11,337 nt of DNA from an uncultured Collinsella sp. (GTDB taxonomy: Bacteria; Actinomycetota; Coriobacteriia; Coriobacteriales; Coriobacteriaceae). Under the pieces are notes generated by a model. The model was not told the DNA's origin and did no database searches. It was given only the letters and a program-made list of their open reading frames with translations. Below, piece after piece: positions 6,302-11,337 of the stretch; the first letter of the stretch is position 1; the number at the start of each line of letters is the position of its first letter. The stretch spans positions 1 to 11,337 of the forward strand of contig CABUVC010000041.1 of assembly GCA_902494855.1 (NCBI GenBank), written 5' to 3'. The position numbers were made by a program, and so were the translations under genes.

Positions 6302-6349
6302 CCCGGAGCTCCCCCTATGGGGAGCTCCGGGGCACCCTTCCTAGGGTGC
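6302..6349. other. two back-to-back GC-rich hairpins
   Basis: The first has perfect 13-bp arms (CCCGGAGCTCCCC and its complement, 6302-6314 and 6319-6331) with loop CTAT. The second follows immediately, with 7-bp arms GCACCCT/AGGGTGC (6332-6338 and 6343-6349) and a 4-base loop. Neither strand has a T-run after them. They lie between the nuclease-like gene and the lipoprotein promoter, so they may stop or process read-through RNA. The first stem resembles the terminator stem at 4749-4777. Confidence 0.6.
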
Positions 6350-6351
6350 TG

Positions 6352-6568
6352 TGGCCAAAAAATGGCAAATATGAGTACTGTCACCAATTTAGTAACAGGC
6401 AATTTTGGCCTCTCGGACAGATTATGCGCTCAGTGTCGCCAACCTGATGCTTAGTTATTCTACATTTGTTTATTATCTTCTTACTTTATGACGCCCCCGA
6501 GTCCTAAATTCCTTGATTTTGCTGTTACTGATTTAGTAACAGTACTCATATTTGCCATATTTTGGCCA
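6352..6568. repeat. 217-bp AT-rich element bounded by 47-bp imperfect inverted repeats
   Basis: The left arm (6352-6398, starting TGGCCAAAA) and right arm (6522-6568, ending TTTTGGCCA) match at 42 of 47 positions when one is reversed. Mismatches fall at arm positions 10, 31, 34, 37 and 39. The shared core reads ATGGCAAATATGAGTACTGT. Each arm ends inward in its own smaller inverted repeat: CTGTTACT/AGTAACAG is perfect in the right arm and degenerate in the left. A further TTTTGGCC at 6403-6410 can pair with the left end. The 123-base centre is AT-rich and holds no gene or clear promoter. No target duplication flanks the arms. It could be a MITE-like element, a dispersed regulatory repeat or an invertible segment; nothing decides between these. 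Confidence 0.75.
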
Positions 6569-6602
6569 GGGCATATGATTAACCCCCTATTTTCGACGTG
6601 AA

Positions 6603-7712
6603 TTAGACCGGCTTAAGCCCAAAACACGTCCGCAGCGCGTTAAGCAACGCCTCTTGCTTCTTCCTGCGGGCATCGACACGATTCCGGTACCGCTTTCGCA
6701 TACGCTGGTGGATGCGCCATGCGAGCGCTTCCATCGCTTCCATGTCGCAGAGCATTTCGTTGTTGACCGTCGCGACCTCGATTCCCATAGTAATCAAGCC
6801 CGTGTTGCGTTTTTCATCATGGATACGTCCCCTCCGGGAGGAATGGCCCAGCTCACCGTTGTATTCAAGGTCAAACCGGGCTGCTTCCTGATACGCATCG
6901 CAAACTGCATGCGGCATCCCCGAGATTGCCTGCGCGCGGTCATCGAACTCGATCTTGTAGTCGGTCTTAAAAGGACCGCAGGCAAACCCACCATAGGAAA
7001 ACGGAAGCGAAAACAGAGCGAGCATGATGCACTCCATGGGCGAGCGCAGGTTTTCTGACAGGTAGGGGCACAGGCGCAGCAGCTGTTTAGCGGCACTCCC
7101 CTTGCATGCGGCAAGGTAATCTGCCAGGCGATCGGGCGTCAGCACCGGCTCGACTTCAAAGTAGCCCACATCTGGCGGTTGATCCTTATCCTTTGCAAGC
7201 CTGTTCACGGTGGGTGAGCTGTAGGGAGGCAGATACTTCCCGCGATCGCTCAGTGAAATCTTGGAACACAGTTCCTGGGCCAGGGCAAACGCCTGGATAC
7301 AGCCGACCTCGCGGGCGACGGCAACACAAAGGGCCTCGGGAGATAGGCTGTACACCCCCGGTTCTACCTCTAGAATCGAGCCGGCAGGTAACCCGGAACA
7401 CACGGACCAGCCCACGCCAGGAATGCGGCGGCGCTGCGCCGCAGATCCCACCAGCAAGCACAGATCTTCTTGCACCTCGCCGCTTTTGGCTCCAATTCGC
7501 ACCAGGTCGGGAAGATAGATATCCTCGGTCGAAGGCGATGACGTACACAGCACGCGGCGCTCCTCATCGGGCTCAAGGTCCTTCCAGCCGATGTAGCCCA
7601 TCTGCCGGCGCTCGGCTCGCATCATGCGCAGTGCCGAGGCGCCCGTCAGGATCACGGAAGCCGCTAGCTGCTCTTTTGTCGGCTTGTTGCATTGCCTGAT
7701 TGTTACCGCCAC
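6603..7712 (-). CDS. uncharacterised protein, AbiEi-like N-terminus and PD-(D/E)XK nuclease-like C-terminus
   Basis: A 369-residue protein I cannot name. The N-terminal part contains ASVILTGASALRMMR (18-32), reminiscent of the segment after the winged helix in AbiEi-type antitoxins, and later PAGSILEVEPGVYSLSPEALCV (109-130). The C-terminal part resembles DUF559/Vsr-type PD-(D/E)XK domains: RFDLEYNGELGH (279-290), then D299 and R302 in HDEKRN, then LITMGIEVATVN. Conserved acids could be D272 and E283. The end is highly basic (RMRKRYRNRVDARRKKQ). I chose the GTG at 7712 because TAGGGG lies 8 bases upstream; no early ATG exists. It starts 11 bases after the comF stop, which suggests joint expression. 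Possible roles are DNA or RNA cleavage or defence; all are inference. Base composition appears lower in GC than its neighbours, consistent with transfer. Confidence 0.7.
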   Translation of the reverse strand: MAVTIRQCNKPTKEQLAASVILTGASALRMMRAERRQMGYIGWKDLEPDEERRVLCTSSPSTEDIYLPDLVRIGAKSGEVQEDLCLLVGSAAQRRRIPGVGWSVCSGLPAGSILEVEPGVYSLSPEALCVAVAREVGCIQAFALAQELCSKISLSDRGKYLPPYSSPTVNRLAKDKDQPPDVGYFEVEPVLTPDRLADYLAACKGSAAKQLLRLCPYLSENLRSPMECIMLALFSLPFSYGGFACGPFKTDYKIEFDDRAQAISGMPHAVCDAYQEAARFDLEYNGELGHSSRRGRIHDEKRNTGLITMGIEVATVNNEMLCDMEAMEALAWRIHQRMRKRYRNRVDARRKKQEALLNALRTCFGLKPV

Positions 7713-7723
7713 ATGAATCACCC

Positions 7724-8530
7724 CTACCAAACACGTGCGATAGCAAGGCCATCGACTGCCGCAGCGCCGGCACGCTTGAGCTCCGCCGAGGCTGCTGCCA
7801 TGGTCGCGCCCGTGGTGATAACGTCATCGATAAGCAGTAGGCGGCGGCCGTACACGTCCTCAACCGTCTCGTACATGCCTTGGGCACGCTCGCGACGCTC
7901 CTCACGACCGAGTTCGCGCTGGTCGCCATGCCCGTACTTGACGAGGGCATCGAGCAGAGGAACACCCGACAGCTCGCAAAATGGGCGCGCAATGGCCTCC
8001 ATATGATCAAAACCGCGCCGCCGAAACGCTGCCGCCGTCGCAGGCACAAACACCACCGCATCCGCACCGGACAGCACACCTCCTAAGCGATCGGGCGCTA
8101 CGACCTGGGCATGCAGGGCGGTGTCGTAGAGCAGCTCCGCCAGATACGGCGCCAGGCGTCGCTCGCCCGCGTCCTTGTACGCTTTAATGATGCGCGGCAG
8201 CGGATGCGCATAGACGGAGCACGCCAGGCAGCGGTCGAGCGCCTCCGCCATTGCCGAGGACGTGCCCTCGACCGAACACTCAGTGCACAGCAAATCCCCA
8301 AACGGGGCGCCGCATCGGGTGCAGCTATGACGTGGGTCGATGAGCGTGAGCGCGGCCAGGCAGTCTTGGCAAATAAGCGCACCGGCGCGCTCGCAGCCGG
8401 CACATCGTGTTGGCGACAATGCCTCGAGTGCCTCGCGTGCCGCCCGCTCGGCAAACGGCAGCAATTCGTCCGCAAACGGTAGGGCGCCGGCAGCCTGCAG
8501 ACGGCTCAATATTTTCAGATGGCTCTTCAA
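7724..8530 (-). CDS. comF: ComF family phosphoribosyltransferase-like protein
   Basis: A 268-residue ComF-family protein. In Bacillus and Haemophilus relatives it is needed for DNA uptake, probably at the cytoplasmic face of the membrane, although its reaction is unproven. The N-terminal half carries four CxxC pairs (C43/C46, C54/C57, C70/C73, C82/C85), enough for two zinc ribbons. The phosphoribosyltransferase fold follows, with VFVPATAAAFRRRGFDHM (160-177) in place of the usual RGFNQ, and the PRPP loop LLIDDVITTGATM (232-244). There is no ATG; I chose the TTG at 8530 because GGAGGG lies 7 bases upstream. That site is inside a perfect hairpin. The gene lies 102 bases after ricT and is followed closely by the nuclease-like gene. 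No other competence gene is in the window. Confidence 0.9.
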   Translation of the reverse strand: MKSHLKILSRLQAAGALPFADELLPFAERAAREALEALSPTRCAGCERAGALICQDCLAALTLIDPRHSCTRCGAPFGDLLCTECSVEGTSSAMAEALDRCLACSVYAHPLPRIIKAYKDAGERRLAPYLAELLYDTALHAQVVAPDRLGGVLSGADAVVFVPATAAAFRRRGFDHMEAIARPFCELSGVPLLDALVKYGHGDQRELGREERRERAQGMYETVEDVYGRRLLLIDDVITTGATMAAASAELKRAGAAAVDGLAIARVW

Positions 8531-8533
8531 GAC

Positions 8534-8569
8534 ACAACCCTCCCTACGTTCGGTCGCAGGGAGGGTTGT
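8534..8569 (-). promoter_or_regulatory. perfect 12-bp hairpin enclosing the comF ribosome-binding site
   Basis: On the minus strand ACAACCCTCCCT (8569-8558) and AGGGAGGGTTGT (8545-8534) pair perfectly around a 12-base loop. The second arm is the comF Shine-Dalgarno sequence, ending 3 bases before the TTG start. When folded, the ribosome-binding site is fully paired. The sequence after the stem (GTCTTG) is too poor in T for a standard terminator, though weak termination after ricT is possible. Confidence 0.75.
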
Positions 8570-8632
8570 TGATTCAGCGCTATGGTACCCCGACGCGATT
8601 GGGGTAAGGCGGGTTAAATCCGCTCGCGGGCG

Positions 8633-10333
8633 TTATTCGCCGGCGGGCGGTTGTGGTGCGGCCGAAGACGGGGTCGAGCCCTCGCCACCATCCTGGCGCG
8701 GCTTGCGGGAACGGCGACGACGACGGCGCTTTTGACCCTGGTCGGCCGAGCCCTCGCCACCGCGATCCTCGCGCGGCTCGCGCTCGTCGCGAGCGGCGCC
8801 ACGCGAAGCCTTGGCAGCCGCTCCCCCGCCATCTCCGGGACGACGGCGCGTGACCTTGACCTCACCATCCGAGACCTGATCGGCAACGGAGGGCACTGAG
8901 GGCTTCTGTTGCGTGCCCGAGGAATGGCGACGGCGCGGACGCGGCGCGCGCTCATCCTCGCCACGTGACTTGCCGCCCTTGTCGGCAGGCGCATCGGAAC
9001 CCGAGGGACCCTTGGAAGCGGCACCGGCCTCGCGAGCAGCTGCGGCGCGGAAGGCATCCTCGCGCTCCTCGCTCGACAGGTGACGGCGGCGGCGACGCGT
9101 GGGGTTCATACCACCGCCGCGATTCTGCTGCTGGGGCTGCTGAACCTCGCGCTCGCGGGAGGCGTTCTTGCCTGCAGCTGCAGCCTCGCCGACATCGCCC
9201 GAGCCCGCGCGCTTGCGACGACGACGGCCACCGGCGGCCTCCTCGGCCTCAGGCGTTGCGGCATTGCCACGGCCCTTTCCGCGGCCACGGCCCTCGCCCT
9301 GCCCCTGACCGGCGCGAGCATCGGAATCGGCATCGCGACGACGGCGCTTGGGCATCGACGTACCGGCCAGACGGTCGGTGCTCGACAGGCCATCGCCCAC
9401 GTCGACGCCGTTCTCGCGGTCGAGCTCCATGAGCGCCAGGCGCATCTCGGGCGACTCGATGCGCTCGAGCACGTCGCGCGTCACGCAGTCGGGGCGGCAA
9501 TTGCAGCCTTGCTCGGCAGCCTTCTTCTTGCAGCCCTCCGAGCAGGTCATATCGGCCAGGTTGACCTTAAAGACCTTGCCGTTCTCCAGGCGCAGCACCA
9601 GCTGCTCACGCGGCGTGTCATATTCCTGAATACGCGCCTTGCCGAGCGGCGTATCGATGAGCGTCTTCTTTTTGGGCGCACGGCTCTTAAAGTCCTTGTA
9701 CGCTTCGAACTCATAGCGCAGGCAGCACATCAGGCGGCCGCAAACGCCGCTGATCTTGGAGGAATTGAGCGGCAGGTCCTGCTCTTTTGCCATGCGGATC
9801 GAGACGGGCTCAAACTGTCCGCCAAAGCGCGTGCAGCAGAGCTCCTGGCCGCACTGGGCATAGCCGCCCACCAGGCGAGTCTCGTCGCGCACGCCGATCT
9901 GGCGCATGTCGACGCGAATGTGCAGCGTCGAGGACAGATCCTTGACGAGCTGACGAAAATCGACGCGCTCCTCGGCCGCAAAGTAGAACACGGCCTTCTC
10001 GCCGCCAAACAGGTACTCGACGCCGACCGGCTTCATCTCGAGGTCGAGTTCTTTGACCAGACGGCGGAAATCGACCATGGCCTCGTCGCCCTGGATGGCA
10101 AGATCGTCGGCAAGCTGCAGGTCAATGTCGCTCGCCACGCGCAGCACGGGCTTGAGCGGCTGACCGATCTCGTCTTGCGGCACCTCGAAGGGATCGGCCG
10201 TAACCAAGCCGATCTCGGTTCCGCGCTCGGTGGAGCAAATGGCATAATCGGCCTCGAGGATATCCAGGTCCTGCGGGTCAAACCACAGGTCGCGCGAGGC
10301 GTAGGTAAACTTAACGGGTACGACTAACGGCAT
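8633..10333 (-). CDS. ricT: RicT/YaaT-type PSP1 domain protein with long Arg-rich tail
   Basis: A 566-residue protein, about twice the usual RicT length. RicT (YaaT) joins RicA and RicF in the Y-complex, which carries iron-sulphur clusters and directs RNase Y-dependent mRNA maturation in Bacillus. The PSP1/RicT core is residues 1-260: VKFTYASRDLWFDP, RGTEIGLV, GGYAQCGQELCCTRFGG (156-172) and GVCGRLMCCLRYE (196-208), with Cys161, 166, 167, 198, 203 and 204 as cluster ligands. A further Cys group (264, 268, 277, 279, 283) follows. Residues 327-566 are low-complexity and probably disordered, with six basic clusters (for example 329-333, 413-417 and 535-540) and a GQGQGEGRGRGKGRG stretch, suggesting RNA contact. 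The ATG at 10333 overlaps the holB end by 10 bases and follows AGGAAGG. The holB-yaaT order matches Bacillus subtilis. Confidence 0.93.
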   Translation of the reverse strand: MPLVVPVKFTYASRDLWFDPQDLDILEADYAICSTERGTEIGLVTADPFEVPQDEIGQPLKPVLRVASDIDLQLADDLAIQGDEAMVDFRRLVKELDLEMKPVGVEYLFGGEKAVFYFAAEERVDFRQLVKDLSSTLHIRVDMRQIGVRDETRLVGGYAQCGQELCCTRFGGQFEPVSIRMAKEQDLPLNSSKISGVCGRLMCCLRYEFEAYKDFKSRAPKKKTLIDTPLGKARIQEYDTPREQLVLRLENGKVFKVNLADMTCSEGCKKKAAEQGCNCRPDCVTRDVLERIESPEMRLALMELDRENGVDVGDGLSSTDRLAGTSMPKRRRRDADSDARAGQGQGEGRGRGKGRGNAATPEAEEAAGGRRRRKRAGSGDVGEAAAAGKNASREREVQQPQQQNRGGGMNPTRRRRRHLSSEEREDAFRAAAAREAGAASKGPSGSDAPADKGGKSRGEDERAPRPRRRHSSGTQQKPSVPSVADQVSDGEVKVTRRRPGDGGGAAAKASRGAARDEREPREDRGGEGSADQGQKRRRRRRSRKPRQDGGEGSTPSSAAPQPPAGE

Positions 10334-11337
10334 TTCAGTGCCTTCCTGATATCGAACAGCATGACCTCGATGGCCAGCTGGGGAGTAACGTTTCTGGCGA
10401 TGTTGCGCTCGGCGGTCGCGACCGCCTCGAGCGCCTGGGTGGCACCCGCAACATTGGTCGCGGCGGCAAGCCGACCGATCGTGTCGCGCACATCCTCGTT
10501 CACCACGTCGGCTGCCTCGTCCTGAAGTGTCAGCAGCACGTCGCGCATGAGCGTCCGCGCGCTCGCCAGCGCTTCCATGATACCCGAACGCTCGCGCGCG
10601 TTGAGTTCGCGCTTGTTGCGGTCCTCAAGCTGCTTCAATGCTCCACGCGACAGGTAGTCGGCGTTTTGCTCGAGTACCTTTTCCTGCGTGGACTTGACCT
10701 CGGCAAGCGGCGCCTTGACGGCGACGATGAGCGACTTGGCGCGACTGAGCACGTCGGCCTCGTCGGCGGCAATGAGTGAGTCGATGGCACGGACCATCTG
10801 ACGGCGGGCGTCCTGGCGCTCGGCGCTCTTAAGAAACTCGATGCCACGCGTGGGGCTTCCCGCCACGGCGACGGCCATGCGACAACGCGCGATATCCTGA
10901 CCGGTGGCGCGGCTCACGGCCTGCGCGGCGACGGCGGGCGATACCAGCCGAAACGGCACGCACTGGCAACGACTCACGATAGTGGGCAGCATCACGTCGG
11001 CCGAGGTGCCCAGCAAGATAAACATAACGCCCTCGGGCGGCTCCTCGAGCGTTTTGAGCAGTGCGTTGGCGGTGTTGGCACGCAGTTGCTCGGCACGGTC
11101 GATGATGTAGACCTTGGCCTTGGCACGGATGGGCGCCAGTGGCACGTCATCGAGCAGCTCGCGGGTCTGGGCGATGAGGTAACCCGTGGCGCTCTCGGGC
11201 GTGTAATAGTGCACGTCGGGGTGCGTATGGCGGGCGACGCGCACGCAGCTATCGCATGAGCCGCAGCCATCCTGCTCGCACAGGAAGGCTTGGGCGAGCG
11301 CCCACGCGGCGTCGAGCTTGCCCGCGCCGGGCGCGCC
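10324..11337 (-). CDS. holB: DNA polymerase III subunit delta-prime (5' end cut by window end)
   Basis: The visible 337 residues lack the N-terminus; the frame is open at the window end. Delta-prime is part of the clamp loader that places the sliding clamp on DNA at the replication fork. The visible part begins inside Walker A (GAPGAGK), followed by a Cys group (C20, C25, C28, C31, counted from the window end) typical of the zinc module in this family. It continues with the Walker B region VYIIDRAEQL (76-85), LLKTLEEPP, and the sensor/Arg-finger segment TIVSRCQCVPF. The C-terminal helical domain runs to FDIRKALKCR. An intact Walker A lysine is noteworthy because the E. coli protein lacks ATPase activity. 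It overlaps ricT by 10 bases, so the two are translationally coupled. Confidence 0.95.
   Translation of the reverse strand, partial: GAPGAGKLDAAWALAQAFLCEQDGCGSCDSCVRVARHTHPDVHYYTPESATGYLIAQTRELLDDVPLAPIRAKAKVYIIDRAEQLRANTANALLKTLEEPPEGVMFILLGTSADVMLPTIVSRCQCVPFRLVSPAVAAQAVSRATGQDIARCRMAVAVAGSPTRGIEFLKSAERQDARRQMVRAIDSLIAADEADVLSRAKSLIVAVKAPLAEVKSTQEKVLEQNADYLSRGALKQLEDRNKRELNARERSGIMEALASARTLMRDVLLTLQDEAADVVNEDVRDTIGRLAAATNVAGATQALEAVATAERNIARNVTPQLAIEVMLFDIRKALKCR

Noticed and set aside
6399..6521. Invertible promoter in the centre of the inverted repeats
   Set aside because: No convincing -35/-10 pair on either strand and no recombinase gene in the window; kept only as one possibility for the element.
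6352..6568. Reading the inverted-repeat element as a CRISPR remnant or a transposase-bearing insertion sequence
   Set aside because: Only two copies in inverted orientation, no regular spacers, no transposase frame and no flanking target duplication.
5870..6602. tRNA, rRNA or known riboswitch in the large gap
   Set aside because: I saw no cloverleaf, CCA end, T-box or recognised aptamer core.
9080..10327. 415-codon plus-strand frame opposite ricT
   Set aside because: Antisense to the conserved PSP1 core of RicT; no ribosome-binding site or recognisable domain.

Overview
The window is GC-rich and tightly packed, and every gene I can support (eleven) reads on the minus strand. Gene content and style (NAD-type isocitrate dehydrogenase, DegV, long HPF, holB-ricT-comF, a HEAT-repeat protein) fit a Gram-positive anaerobe of the Coriobacteriia, possibly Collinsella. 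That assignment is inference from gene content and base composition only.

Read in the direction of transcription (high to low coordinates), the window opens with a DNA-maintenance and RNA-maturation cluster: holB (clamp-loader delta-prime, cut by the window end), ricT (PSP1/YaaT family, with a very long arginine-rich tail), comF (phosphoribosyltransferase-like competence family) and a 369-residue gene with an AbiEi-like start and a PD-(D/E)XK-like end. holB and ricT overlap; the last gene starts 11 bases after comF ends. The comF Shine-Dalgarno sequence lies in one arm of a perfect 12-bp hairpin.

Next comes a 733-base stretch without a convincing gene (5870-6602). It holds a 217-bp AT-rich element bounded by 47-bp imperfect inverted repeats (42/47 identical), two back-to-back GC-rich hairpins, a promoter with a perfect TATAAT, and a structured leader of about 325 bases. 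The leader belongs to a solute-binding lipoprotein gene that has no visible permease or ATPase partner and ends at a good intrinsic terminator. After a second gap (4527-4843) comes hpf with its own terminator, and then degV, whose ribosome-binding site almost touches that terminator.

The window ends in a compact four-gene unit: a 3-hydroxyisobutyrate dehydrogenase-family reductase with a His/Cys-rich repeat tail, a small membrane protein, a HEAT-repeat protein and isocitrate dehydrogenase (cut by the window start). Gaps of 5, 15 and 6 bases suggest co-transcription and translational coupling. The points most worth following up are the metal-binding-like tail on the reductase, the long inverted-repeat element, the hairpin over the comF ribosome-binding site, the basic tail on RicT, and the nuclease-like gene coupled to comF.
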